Of a DNA stretch of 64,000 bases, positions 11,002 to 21,794 are shown in pieces. This DNA is from Lolium rigidum. Taxonomy: Eukaryota > Streptophyta > Magnoliopsida > Poales > Poaceae. The DNA is taken from NCBI RefSeq assembly GCF_022539505.1, contig NC_061510.1:95992292-96056291 (forward strand). The letters run 5' to 3'. A program made the position numbers and the translations under genes. The notes beneath the pieces were generated by a model. It saw nothing but the letters and a program-made list of their open reading frames with translations. It had not been told where the DNA came from and did not search any database. Within the stretch, counting starts at the first letter, position 1, and each line of letters begins with the position of its first letter.

Positions 11002-11778
11002 GTTTTTCCTGTGCCTTCGTTTACCGATGATTCTTCGGGTGCTTGTTCTGAGAATAGTCGACTCCAACGCATGGAGAATCGAATTGCTCAGATGGAGAAG
11101 GATATGCGCAGTACTTATGCTTTGGCTGCTATTATCAGGAAGAAGAATGAACTGGTGGCTGGCGCAGAACGCTATGCTCTTGCTGAATTGCATAGAGCCA
11201 CATAAAGTTTGAACTGTAAGTGCTCTTAACTTCCTGCTCCTTAACTTACATAAAATGTGTCTTCTCATCTTCCTTCGTTTCTCCTTCTAGTCATAGCTTT
11301 GAACCCAGCTGAAGAAAACAAGCGTATCCATGAACGCGTAAATGCATTGACTCAACTATCATCTTTAGATGAGGTTTTCTGGAAGAACCAATCAAAGGCT
11401 TCTACTGTCGTGAAATTCCAAGATCGGGTTCAACAGGTCCACCGATTCTTCGACAAGTGCTATAAAGGATTGAGAATAGTCTGGAAGACAATGTTCCCGT
11501 TGAACGGGGTTCCTCCCACGCTGTTGACTTTAATGTCAGAATTCAGTAATACCAGGAAGATCCGAAGCTTGATTCGAGCACAACTTATCGCAGGAGCTAA
11601 AGCTGCATTTGCCCTTGTTCTTGTACGTCATCCCTCGGCAGACTTGATAACAATTGCCAACGCTGTTGGTGACTTAGGGCTGTTTTACCCGAAGGTGGAG
11701 GTTCCTACCGCCATTGTTATCCAAAGGCTTGAAGGATCCTCAATAGCAGCCGAGGAAGTGGAGGCTCTGCGGGAATAG
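11002..11778 (+). pseudogene. Downstream two-exon ORF of the Tat-A antisense gene, with nonsense codon
   Basis: Exons 11002-11215 and 11291-11778 match Tat-B exons 59312-59531 and 59607-60103 in border phase. The first exon encodes a short coiled coil (LQRMENRIAQMEKDMRS). The second encodes a helical region with a tryptophan (RIVWKTMFPLNG). Where Tat-B has GAA, this copy has TAA after ELHRAT, so the chain would stop before the splice. Whether this segment is a separate gene or the 3' exons of the upstream gene cannot be decided, because the upstream ORF ends in a stop at 10840. Confidence 0.7.
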
Positions 11779-12475
11779 TTTAGAAAATACTCCTGTTGTA
11801 AACAAAATGCCCCGATACTTGCTGCATCCGAATGTTCGGATGATTAAGGTCAAACTAATTTATTGGCACATGTATATATGTACCTCCTTTTTGGTAATGC
11901 CGTTGGCAAAATTTGAAGGAGTAAATTTTAATTACTCGTTTTACGTATGTTTGTCGGTAGCAAATTATTTGAGTGATCAGCTCGTGTTGCAGGTTTTGCT
12001 AAACCTGTTGTATGTGCAACTTTGCTTTCAACCGATGCATGACTTGACAGCAGCTCCCGAATGAATCGGTGGAACTAGATCTGCCGATGACTCTGTCGCT
12101 CTCTAGTACTTCTGTAGTGCAAAGTACCAGACATGGGTCGTTTCCGTACGTGTTTCATGATCCTTGCTATCCGCGGCACTCTTTGAGGCGTCTGTAACTA
12201 AGGATAAAAGGCAAGGTTCCCGTCGATTTTGCAGCATAGCACCCGTAATTTCAGAGGCTTTTTGGAGTGCAATCTTTGGGCATATTTTCAATTAAACCGA
12301 TGTTCGCTGTAATATACGAACAAAGTTCTTGATGATTTTGTTCGGATATCCCGAATTACTGCAATACTTCAGAGAAACGCAACTTGAGTCTTCATTAATA
12401 AAATAAGCAAGAACTAAGGGGCTAAAAGGGCCCTATTGAAAAGAGAAAAAACTAAATGTAATGCTACCCATCCTT
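11779..12475. other. Spacer where Tat pol should be; no pol domain found
   Basis: Sequence between the antisense gene's end and the protease end (read on the minus strand). No reverse transcriptase, RNase H or integrase motif is present in any frame, which shows that Tat-A lacks pol. Nothing else is recognised. Confidence 0.6.
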
Positions 12476-13521
12476 TTAAACAAGAGGAGGGTTCTTCTTA
12501 TCTTCGAGCTTATCCGACGTGCCGGTGGCTTTGGAAGCGTCACTGGTTTCATCAGGAGTTCTTGCGGCGAGTGCGAGAGTTTTGTTTTCTTCTATAATGG
12601 TCTTGCCGTCAGCTGCCGAAGGTTTTACTGTCGAAGCTTCCAGGGCAAGATCAGCCGGTTTCTTCTTCAGTTTCTTGACGCGTTCATCTTCCTTATTATC
12701 GAGTGCTGACGATTTTGAAGGGAAGTCATCAGGTTCTTGCTTTAATCCAAACTTGGCAGCAATCCTCTGAAACTCGCGATCACAATTATCTGAGCGTGAA
12801 AAACTTCCATAGACTGTGATGTTTGTTCCATTGTTCCCAGGCATCTTGAGCTTGTGGTACGCATAATGTGGCACAGCCATGAACTTGGCATAAGCTGATC
12901 TCCCGAGTATAGCGTGGTACTGTGATTCCCAGTTTACTACTTCAAACTCGATCTTTTCCTTTCCTGAAGTTGTCGGGTTTCCCAAAGACAACGTTCAAGT
13001 GAACTTTGCCAAGAGAGTACACCGGTAAAGTGGGGAGAATCCCGTGGAAACAAGTATCTGTTTCTTCCAGCATCCTCATCGTAATTCCCATGTCTTCGAT
13101 TGTGTCGAGGAATATCAGATTTAATCCGCTTCCACCGTCCATGAAGACGTTGCTCATTTTGAACCCTCCAATTTGCGCTTCGACTACTAAGGCAGCGTTC
13201 CCTGGCTTTGGAATTGTCATCGGGTGATCTGCTCTGCTGAACAGAATGCTCTGAGATGACCAGTCGATGTATTCAGGAATATTAGCCATGATACTTTCTC
13301 GCCGGAGTTGATTTCTTGGGTGAGCTTCTTCATCTCCCTTCTCGAAACACCAGTTCTATGAATCATACTCATTTGTCCACGTGGTGGCGGAAAAGGCTCG
13401 TTAGAGCTGTGAGGCTGGACCTGCTGAACTTGGTGCTGAGGTGGCGGTGCTGGTGGAATTGGCTGCTGCTGCTGGATGAGCTTCAGCATCTCGATGAACT
13501 GTCGACAATCTCTGAGGAGAT
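12476..13521 (-). pseudogene. Tat-A gag C-terminus and aspartic protease
   Basis: Minus strand. The proline/glutamine-rich gag tail (about 13521-13330) is followed by a retroviral-type aspartic protease region with the active-site segment FMDGGSGLNLI (about 13130), then LGRSAYAKFMAVPHYAY, the region usual before Tat pol, and a lysine-rich end at 12476. The protease has DGGSG in place of the common D-T/S-G, but the same form occurs in Tat-C at about 49400 (IDGGSSLNLM), so it is a lineage feature. One frameshift lies near 13285 and another near 12950-12990. The enzyme would cut the Gag precursor in virus-like particles. Confidence 0.82.
13517..13521. repeat. TSD of TRIM, left copy (GAGAT)
   Basis: GAGAT before the first terminal repeat; repeated at 13904-13908. 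Confidence 0.92.
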
Positions 13522-13903
13522 TGTTAAGCTTCATGCACTAGGCACTTGAACCAAAAGTCCGAACTTATGGAAAGGGCTAGGCAATCCACATATACACTTC
13601 ACAACACCCCCACTCGCGTGTGACGGGAGAAGAGAAAGTCAACACGTGAAAGAAGAAGAGCACACCGAAACAGGGCATCAGCGGTGGCTAAAGAGGGGGG
13701 CAACAACAATTTTTAGGCTTAATTGCGAAAACCAGGGGGCAACAACAATTTTTAGGCTTAATTGCGAAAACCATGTGAAAGCCAGGATTTGAACTCGAGA
13801 CCTGGGGCTCTGATACCATGTTAAGCTTCATGCACTAGCCACTTGAACCAAAAGTCCGAACTTATGGAAAGGGCTAGGCAATCCACATATACACTTCACA
13901 ACA
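13522..13903 (-). mobile_element. TRIM: 382-bp miniature LTR retrotransposon
   Basis: 85-bp terminal direct repeats (13522-13606 and 13819-13903, one mismatch) read TGTTGTGAAG...GCTTAACA on the minus strand. The primer site TGGTATCAGAGCC, matching initiator-Met tRNA, directly abuts the 5' repeat (13806-13818). A G-rich tract (AGTGGGGG) abuts the other repeat. It is non-coding, and a GAGAT duplication flanks it. The internal part has a perfect 39-bp tandem duplication (13696-13734 and 13735-13773). The element interrupts Tat-A gag. Confidence 0.93.
13785..13794 (-). promoter_or_regulatory. Pol III B-box-like sequence in the TRIM
   Basis: The minus strand reads GTTCAAATCC, a match to the tRNA T-arm/B-box consensus GWTCRANNC, about 12 bases past the primer site. 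An imperfect A-box-like stretch (TGGCTAGTG, 13833-13841) lies upstream within the terminal repeat. Whether it drives transcription is unknown. Confidence 0.35.
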
Positions 13904-13908
13904 GAGAT

Positions 13909-14970
13909 GACTTGATTTCTTCTTGTTGTATTTAGAATCGATGTACGCGTGCAGGTAGCAAGGGGCGTTTATCTGCTCAGCGAAGGGTAACTCGGGGGTC
14001 CTCTGAGGCCGTGGTTTGTAGTTGCCACGGTTCCCAGAATTACTCCAATTGCCATCCCGTCGATCGTCTTGCCTGTCGTCGTACCGATCATCTCGTCGGT
14101 CAGAATATCCTGCGGCTATCAAGTTGTTGTCATCGTAACTACGGTCTTTCCTTTTCTTACGATGATCTCTTCGGCCACCCGAATCATGCCTCGGCTGATC
14201 ATCGTCTTCGTCATCACTGCGTGGTCCAGGCCTTCGCGTTATCTTCGCCATCAGCCCAGCTGTTGGCAATTTCCATTAACTTAGTTATGGTCTTCGGCTT
14301 CTTGCGCCCAAGCTCCTCTATGTAGGTTTCACGTCGAATACCATCGCTAAAGGCATCTATTTCTCTGTCGACGGAAACATCTTCGGCAGCGTTCAGGAGT
14401 TTAGTGAACCTCCCGATGTACGCGCGCATCGACTCCTTCGGCTTCTGCTGGCAATGCCGTAATTCTTCGATCCCAACAGGCCGTTTGTATGTTGCTTGGA
14501 AGTTTTTGACGAAAGCGTCTACCAGATCGTCCCATGACTTGATGGAACCCTTCAGCAGGCCTCTCAACCAGGCCTGTGCCGAATCCTTTAGGTAAAGTTG
14601 CAAGCACTGCATAGCTGCTATCTGATTTCCTTTGTGTAAGATCACAGTTTGCAGATAATCATCTATCCAAGACCTCGGCTCCTGCTTTCCGTCATACTTA
14701 GCGGCATCAGCAGGAGTAGGTTTGAACCTTTTGGGTGGCATTGTCTCGCGGATCTTATAACTTAAACAATCAGCTCCCCTAATCTCGCCATCGTACTCTT
14801 GGCTGTCTTCCGAGGCGTCACTATCGTACTCCTCCCTTGCGGCTCGCCGTCGCCTGGCTTTGTCGATTCTACTCTAGGTGATTTCGTCTCAGGCGTCCCT
14901 TGAACGGTTCTTCGAGCCGCTGGCTTGAAGCGTGGATTTTTCCTTTCGTGGAACCAGACTGTCTCCCAGG
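13909..14970 (-). pseudogene. Tat-A gag, central capsid-like region
   Basis: Minus strand. It has the retrotransposon gag core (RSWIDDYLQTVILHKGNQ, LYLKDSAQAWLRGL, IKSWDDLVDAFVKNFQATYK, RRETYIEELGRKKPKTITKL), followed by a charged Arg/Asp-rich, RNA-binding-like tail (DRRDDRYDDRQDDRRDG). Gag forms the particle that packages element RNA. A one-base frameshift near 14250 separates core and tail, and the segment 14762-14970 upstream is in another frame. The N-terminal part continues beyond the 14976-20098 insertion, and the C-terminal part continues beyond the TRIM. Confidence 0.85.
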
Positions 14971-14975
14971 ATCGC
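14971..14975. repeat. TSD of gag-only Athila-like element, left copy (ATCGC)
   Basis: ATCGC before LTR start TGATGGCG; repeated at 20099-20103 after LTR end GACGTATCA. Confidence 0.92.
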
Positions 14976-16573
14976 TGATGGCGTGTACAGCACACGTCCG
15001 TTGGGAACCCCAAGAGGAAGGTATGCTGCGCACAGTAGCAAGTTTTCCCTTAGAAAGAAACCAAGGTTTATCTAACCAGGAGGAGCCAAGAAGCACGTTG
15101 AAGGTTGATGGCGGCGGGATGTAGTGCGGCGCAACACCAGGGATTCCGGCGCCAACGTGGAACCTGCACAACACAACCAAAGTACTTTGCCCCAACGAAA
15201 CGAGTGAGGTTGTCAATCTCACCGGCTTGCTGTAACAAAGGATTAGATGTATAGTGTGGATGATGATTGTTTGCGAGAAAATAGTAAAACAAGTATTGCG
15301 AGTAGATTGTATTCGATGTAAAAGAATGGACCGGGGTCCACAGTTCACTAGAGGTGTCTCTCCCATAAGATAAATAGCATGCCGGGTGAACAAATTACGG
15401 TCGGGCAATTGACAAATAGAGAGGGCATGACAATGCACATACATGATATGATGAGTATTGTGAGATTTAATTGGGCATTACGACAAAGTACATAGACCGC
15501 TATCCAAGCATGCATCTATGCCTAAAAAGTCCACCTTCAGAGTTATCATCCGAACCCCTTCCAGTATTAAGTTGCAAACAACAGACAATTGCATTAAGTA
15601 TGGTGCGTAATGTAATCAATAACTACATCCTCGGACATAGCATCAATGTTTTATCCCTAGTGGCAACAGCACATCCACAACCTTAGAACTTTCTGTCACT
15701 GTCCCAGATTTAATGGAGGCATGAATCCACTATCGAGCATAAATACTCCCTCTTGGAGTTAAGAGTAAAAACTTGGCCAGAGCCTCTACTAATAACGGAG
15801 AGCATGCAAGATCATAAACAACACATAGGTAATAGATTGATAATCAACATAACATAGTATTCTCTATCCATCGGATCCCGACAAACACAACATATAGAAT
15901 TACGGATAGATGATCTTGATCATGTTAGGCAGCTCACAAGATCCGACAATGAAGCACATGAGGAGAAGACAACCATCTAGCTACTGCTATGGACCCATAG
16001 TCCAGGGGTGAACTACTCACTCATCACTCCGGAGGCGACCATGGCGGTGAAGAGTCCTCCGGGAGATGATTCCCCTCTCCGGCAGGGTGCCGGAGGCGAT
16101 CTCCTGAATCCCCCGAGATGGGATTGGCGGCGGCGGCGTCTCTGGAAGGTTTTCCGTATCGTGGCTCTCGGTACTGGGGGTTTCGCGACGAAGGCTTTAA
16201 GTAGGTGGAAGGGCAACGCGGGGGGCCACACGAGGGCCCCACACACCAGGGCCGCGCGGCTAAGGCCTGGGCCGCGCCGCCCTGTTGTGGCGGCGCCTCG
16301 TGGCCCCACTTCCTTTCCCCCTCGGTCTTCTGGAAGCTTCGTGCAAAAATAGGACCCTGGGCGTTGATTTCGTCCAATTCCGAGAATATTTCCTTTGTAG
16401 GATTTCCGAAACCAAAAACAGCAGAAAACAGCAACTGGCTCTTCGGCATCTCGTTAATAGGTTAGTGCCGGAAAAATGCATAAATACGACATATAATGTG
16501 TATAAAACATGTAGATATCATCAATAATGTGGCATGGAACATAAGAAATTATCGATATGTCGGAGACGTATCA
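14976..16573 (-). repeat. 3' LTR of gag-only Athila-like element
   Basis: 1598-bp LTR, TG...CA ends on the element strand. It differs from 18494-20098 at many CAG/CTG positions (here CAG/CTG, there CGAG/CTCG); see findings. Confidence 0.92.
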
Positions 16574-18243
16574 GCATCCCCAATCTTCTAACTTTCTAGG
16601 AATAGAGGTTTCAAGTTTTAGTTTCTCTTCTCTAGCTTTTATGAGAGCATTTGTAATATGTTTTGTAAAGGCCAAATTTATAGCACTAGCATTGGGACTT
16701 TTAGCAAGCTTTTGTAAGAACTTTATAACTTCAGAGATGTGACAATCATCAAAATCTAAACCATTATGATCTACAACAATGGGATCATTGTCCCCAATGT
16801 TGGAAAAAATTTCAGCAGTTTTATCACAAGCAGTTTCAGCAGTTTTAGCAATTTCAGGTAATTGTGCACGCTTTGCATTAGAAGTAGAAACATTGCCAAC
16901 ACCAATTCCGTCACCATTATTAGTAGGAGGTGCAGCAACATGTGGAGCATTAACATTACTAGTGGTGGTAATAGTCCAAACTTTAGCTATATTATTCTCT
17001 TTAGCAAGTTTTTCATTTTCTTCTCTTTCCCACCTAGCATGCAATTCGGCCATCAATCTCATATTCTCATTAATTCTAACTTGGATGGCATTTGTTGTAG
17101 TAACAATTTTATTTTCAATATTCTTATTAGGCATAACTTTCGATTTTAAAAGATCAACATCAGAGGCAAGTCTATCAACCTTAGAAGCAAGAATATCAAT
17201 TTTATTAAGCTTTTCCTCAACAGATTTGTTAAAAGCAGTTTGTGTACTAATAAATTCTTTAAGCATGGCTTCAAGACCAGGGGGTACACTCCTATTATTG
17301 TTGTAAGAATTCCCATAAGAATTACCATAACCATTACTATTATTATAAGGAAACGGCCTATAGTTATTACTAGAATTGTTCCGATAAGCATTGTTGTTGA
17401 AATTATTATTTTTAATGAAGTTTACATCAACATTTTCTTCTTGAGCAACCAATGAAGCCAATGGAACATTATTAGGATCAACATTAGTCCTATCATTCAC
17501 AAGCATAGACATAATCACATCAATCTTATCACTCAAGGATGAGGTTTCTTTGACAGAATTTACCTTCTTACCTTGTGGAGCTCTTTCCGTGTGCCATTCA
17601 GAGTAATTAATCATCATATTATCAAGAAGCTTTGTTGCTTCACCAAGAGTGATGGACATAAAGGTACCTCCAGCAGCTGAATCCAATAGGTTCCGCGAAG
17701 AGAAATTCAGTCCTGCATAAAAGGTTTGGATGATCATCCAAGTAGTCAGTCCATGGGTTGGGCAATTCTTTACCAAAGATTTCATTCTCTCCCATGCTTG
17801 AGCAACATGTTCATTATCCAATTGTTTAAAATTCATTATGCTACTCCTCAAAGATATAATTTTAGCAGGGGGATAATATCTACCAATAAAAGCATCCTTG
17901 CATTTAGTCCATGAATCAATACTATTCTTAGGCGAGAGATAGCAACCAATCTTTAGCTCTTGCTCTTAATGAGAAAGGAAACAATTTTAATTTTATAATG
18001 TCACCATCTACATCTTTATACTTTTGCATTTCACACAATTCAACAAAATTATTGAGATGGGCAGCAGCATCATCGGAACTAACACCGGAAAATTGCTCTC
18101 GCATAACAAGATCCAAGAAAGCAGTGTTTAATTTCAAAGAATTCTGCTGTAGTAGCAGGTGGAGCAATAGGTGTGCATAAGAAATCATTATTATTTGTGG
18201 TTGTGAAGTCACACAACTTAGTATTTTCAGGGGTAGCCATTTT
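16574..18243 (-). pseudogene. Athila-like gag
   Basis: Minus-strand gag. The N-terminal part (about 18243-17931) carries LDLVMREQFSG, AAAHLNNFVELCEMQK and LKLFPFSLRARAKDWLLSL. The capsid end and a long tail follow from 17851 (NEHVAQAWERMKSLVKNCPTHGL, LDSAAGGTFMSI). The tail is Asn-rich (NNNFNNNAYRNNSSNNYRP) and then forms a heptad-like coiled coil (VEEKLNKIDILASKVDRLASDVDLLKSKV). No protease or pol follows. The stop near 17931 is caused by one extra base in a CAG-to-CGAG change, so the ORF may be intact in the plant. A second shift lies near 18145. Confidence 0.85.
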
Positions 18244-18464
18244 AGCAGTAGTAAATAAAGCAAACTAAATAAAGTAAATGCAAGTAACTAATTTTTTTGT
18301 GTTTTCGATATAGAGTGCAAGACAGTAAATAAAGTAAAGCTAGCAACTAATTTTTTTGTATTTTGATATAATGCAGCAAACAAAGTAGTAAATAAAATAA
18401 AGCAAGACAAAAACAAAGTAAAGAGATTGGATTGTGGAGACTCCCCTTGCAGCGTGTCTTGATC

Positions 18465-18482
18465 TCCCCGGCAACGGCGCCA
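18465..18482 (-). other. Primer binding site, gag-only Athila-like element
   Basis: The minus strand reads TGGCGCCGTTGCCGGGGA, 11 bases inside the 5' LTR; the same site occurs in the elements at 24507 and 35867. Confidence 0.85.
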
Positions 18483-18493
18483 GAAAAAATGCT

Positions 18494-20098
18494 TGATGGC
18501 GTGTACAGCACACGTCCGTTGCGAACCCCAAGAGGAAGGTATGATGCGCACAGTAGCAAGTTTTCCCTCGTGAAAGAAACCAAGGTTTATCGAACCAGGA
18601 GGAGCCAAGAAGCACGTTGAAGGTTGATGGCGGCGGGATGTAGTGCGGCGCAACACCAGGGATTCCGGCGCCAACGTGGAACCCGCACAACACAACCAAA
18701 GTACTTTGCCCCAACGAAACAAGTGAGGTTGTCAATCTCACCGGCTTGCTGTAACAAAGGATTAGATGTATAGTGTGGATGATGATTGTTTGCGAGAAAA
18801 CAAGTAAAACAAGTATTGCGATAGATTGTATTCGATGTAAAAGAATGGACCGGGGTCCACAGTTCACTAGAGGTGTCTCTCCCATAAGATAAATAGAATG
18901 CTCGGGTGAACAAATTACGGTCGGGCAATTGACAAATAGAGAGGGCATGACAATGCACATACATGATATGATGAGTATTGTGAGATTTAATTGGGCATTA
19001 CGACAAAGTACATAGACCGCTATCCAGCATGCATCTATGCCTAAAAAGTCCACCTTCGAGGTTATCATCCGAACCCCTTCCAAGTATTAAGTTGCAAACA
19101 ACGAGACAATTGCATTAAGTATGGTGCGTAATGTAATCAATAACTACATCCTCGGACATAGCATCAATGTTTTATCCCTAGTGGCAACAGACACATCCAC
19201 AACCATAGAACTTTCTGTCACTCGTCCTGCATTTAATGGAGGCATGAACCCACTATCGAGCATAAATACTCCCTCTTGGAGTTAAGAGTAAAAACTTGGC
19301 CGAGCCTCTACTAATAACGGAGAGCATGCAAGATCATAAACAACACATAGGTAATAGATTGATAATCAACATAACATAGTATTCTCTATCCATCGGATCC
19401 CGACAAACACAACATATAGAATTACAGATAGATGATCTTGATCATGTTAGGCAGCTCACAAGATCCGACAATGAAGCACATGAGGAGAAGACAACCATCT
19501 AGCTACTGCTATGGACCCATAGTCCAGGGGTGAACTACTCACTCATCACTCCGGAGGCGACCATGGCGGTGAAGAGTCCTCCGGGAGATGATTCCCCTCT
19601 CCGGCGGGTGCCGGAGGCGATCTCCCGAATCCCCCGAGATGGGATTGGCGGCGGCGGCGTCTCGCGGAAGGTTTTCCGTATCGTGGCTCTCGGTACTCGG
19701 GGGTTTCGCGACGAAGGCTTTAAGTAGGCGGAAGGGCAACGCGGGGGGCCACACGAGGGCCCCACACACCGGGGCCGCGCAGCCAAGGCCTCGGGCCGCG
19801 CCGCCCTGTTGTGGCGGCGCCTCGTGGCCCCACTTCCTTTCCCCCTCGGTCTTCCGGAAGCTTCGTGCAAAAATAGGACCCCGGGCGTTGATTTCGTCCA
19901 ATTCCGAGAATATTTCCTTTGTAGGATTTCTGAAACCAAAAACAACAGAAAACAACGAATCGGCTCTTCGGCATCTCGTTAATAGGTTAGTGCCGGAAAA
20001 ATGCATAAATACGACATATAATGTGTATAAAACATGTAGATATCATCAATAATGTGGCATGGAACATAAGAAATTATCGATACGTCGGAGACGTATCA
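18494..20098 (-). repeat. 5' LTR of gag-only Athila-like element
   Basis: 1605-bp partner of 14976-16573; ends GACGTATCA followed by the ATCGC duplication. Confidence 0.92.
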
Positions 20099-20103
20099 AT
20101 CGC

Positions 20104-21189
20104 CAGGCTTTCCAGCGCACCCCGATGGGCTTGAGCCATAGAACCTTCGGGTCGTTGGTTAATGAGGTATGCCGCGAGGTTGGCGCTTGCTCCTTCGACG
20201 GTTTTTGGCCTTAACATACCCGCAGTGTCCGTGGTCATGAAGGACTTAGATAGGTTTGATGCTATTTCTCTAGCATCGTCCTCCGAGAGACGGGACAACC
20301 TTGATCGATGCTTTTCTGCGCCTTGGCTGCTTCGAGACGTGCTTCCCCGTGAGCCCCTCCGTCGTTCGCTAGATTGGTCTGCTGCTATCAGACGTCGTTC
20401 GAGGGTGGCCTGCTCGTTCGATAGTCGCTCCCGATTTTTCTCCAAGATAGAGCGATAGGCGTTAAGGGTTCCAACCGAAGTTCCGGCGGGAAGTGGCGTG
20501 TTGTTGAATACAGCTGCCCGGGCTGCCACCCATTCTTCCTCCGCGATGGTGTAATCGCTGTTGTTGTTACTGGCACTATTTTCAAAGTTGCGTCGCCTGC
20601 TGGAGTGGGGGGTGCGATCTCCTTCGACTCCTCCGTTCCTCGCGTTTCCTACGTTATTAGTAGCATAGACTTGATGACGCGCTATCTTCCAGGTGGTTGC
20701 CCTGACAACGCTGTCGACGCTGTCTTCTCCCGACGAATATCTGGCACTGCAGATGAACGGTGTGTCACTTGATCCCAATCCGTGCCTGGTGTCACAGTTC
20801 ATACAGTAGTACGAGGTCATATCCGATGATATGGGATCATCGGACCCAACCGACATTGAAGAGACCGACCGAGGGGTTGATGGTGGAGACGAACTCGTCG
20901 AGTCTGTTAGGCCAGCCGAAAGATCAATCGACGACGACATGATCGATCCTGCGGCCGGTGGGGACATTTTCCTTGCTGATATGGGGACGAACGGCACCAG
21001 CAACCGAAGAACTCCCTCTGCGTTGACGTTACAGTGGACGCTCCGGAACGTCATGCCCAGGTTTCCTTGCAGAGCTGAGAAAGTTGAACGGGAAGATTTG
21101 CTGTGCGGGATGAACTCGTAGGAACCGAATCGGATCGGACTCCCTGAGCTTGGTGATGCCGACAACGTCGACGAAGCTGCCGACAACAT
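20104..21189 (-). pseudogene. Tat-A gag, N-terminal region
   Basis: Minus-strand open frame from the first ATG after the primer site (21189). It is Ser/Pro-rich, then has an acidic stretch, then a basic coiled-coil region (LNAYRSILEKNRERLSNEQA, LERRLIAADQSSERR), similar in layout to Tat-C gag (47400-47700). It is open up to the insertion at 20103 and continues at 14970 after removal of the gag-only element. The start is uncertain because the frame also stays open upstream into the LTR. Confidence 0.75.
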
Positions 21190-21230
21190 AGCTGGATCTG
21201 CCGATGACGGATCTTGTGCCGACAGGTTTC

Positions 21231-21247
21231 CCACAGACGGCACCAAT
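21231..21247 (-). other. Tat-A primer binding site
   Basis: The minus strand reads ATTGGTGCCGTCTGTGG directly after the LTR. Tat-C has the close variant TTGGCGCCGTCTGTGG at 46746, which supports the role. The primer tRNA is not identified. Confidence 0.8.
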
Positions 21248-21789
21248 TGTCGAGGATACTCCTCGACAATGCCCTCCGTTTGGGCCTTAGGGTAGATGGA
21301 ATCATGTAGGCTGACACGAGACATCGGTTATCAAACAAGCGGGGAAAGCGATTTACCCAGGTTCGGGACCCTCGATGAGGTAAAACCCTTACGTCCTGCT
21401 TGTCTGATCTTGATTATGAAAATATTGGGTTACAGTGGGGTGCCGAAGGTTTTAGCTATGATCTCGTCGAGAGGCTAAGTTCTGCAGGGACCTAGCTCTA
21501 GACTTATGGTGGCTCTGATTACTAAGATTTCGTGTGTCCTCGGCAGCCTCTCTCCTGGCCCTTATATAGGGAGCCAGTTCTCAAGAGATCTGTCCGGGTA
21601 CGACTAGGTTACAAAGGGTCCTAGTCCTAAACTTTCCTTGTATTCTTCGTTTCTTCGTCTTGTTCTTCAAGGAATCTTGTTCGACACCGACGTAGTGGCC
21701 CTCCTTGCCATTGAGTGTCTTCATGGGCCTCTAGTTGGGCTGTATAGGGTAGCGCAATAACAGTTACCCGAAGGGTAATGCCCACGTCA
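21248..21789 (-). repeat. Tat-A 5' LTR
   Basis: 542-bp LTR matching 6639-7140; it has the 40-bp segment (about 21620-21660) that the partner lacks. TATA-like TTATATAG near 21561. Confidence 0.93.
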
Positions 21790-21794
21790 ACGGT
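21790..21794. repeat. TSD of Tat-A, right copy (ACGGT)
   Basis: Second ACGGT, matching 6634-6638. Confidence 0.93.

Larger units (their letters stand above)
14976..20098 (-). mobile_element. Gag-only Athila-like Gypsy element (non-autonomous)
   Basis: Complete minus-orientation element of 5.1 kb: LTRs 14976-16573 and 18494-20098, TSD ATCGC, primer site TGGCGCCGTTGCCGGGGA (18465-18482 on the minus strand, tRNA-Asp-like, usual for Athila) and polypurine tract GATTGGGGATGC next to the 3' LTR. The 1.9-kb internal region has room only for gag. It must rely on pol from a related element. It lies inside Tat-A gag, hence is younger than Tat-A. The lineage is from the primer site and the LTR start TGATACGTCTCCGACG; no family name is assigned. 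Confidence 0.9.
6639..21789 (-). mobile_element. Tat-lineage Gypsy retrotransposon 'Tat-A', pol-less, with antisense gene
   Basis: A complete LTR retrotransposon in minus orientation: 3' LTR 6639-7140, 5' LTR 21248-21789, TSD ACGGT, primer site next to the 5' LTR and a G-rich polypurine tract (ACTCGGGGGCTAC on the minus strand) next to the 3' LTR. Gag lies at 20104-21189 and 13909-14970, and protease at 12476-13521. No reverse transcriptase, RNase H or integrase can be found, so it is non-autonomous. A plus-strand, intron-bearing gene (8206-11778) sits where Tat elements often carry accessory ORFs. Two later insertions lie within it (13522-13903, 14976-20098). It splits a B3 gene of the surrounding Harbinger-like element. 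Confidence 0.93.

Noticed and set aside
8206..11778. Plus-strand ORFs in Tat-A as shadow ORFs of gag-pol
   Set aside because: No minus-strand gene overlaps them, and the same exons with matching splice phases occur in Tat-B.
13522..13903. Duplicated 85-bp sequence as a simple segmental duplication
   Set aside because: The primer site, purine tract and GAGAT duplication show it is a TRIM retrotransposon.
20074..21324. Using the upstream ATG inside the LTR as the Tat-A gag start
   Set aside because: That ATG is in the LTR before the primer site; gag normally starts after the primer site, so the first ATG after it (21189) was preferred.
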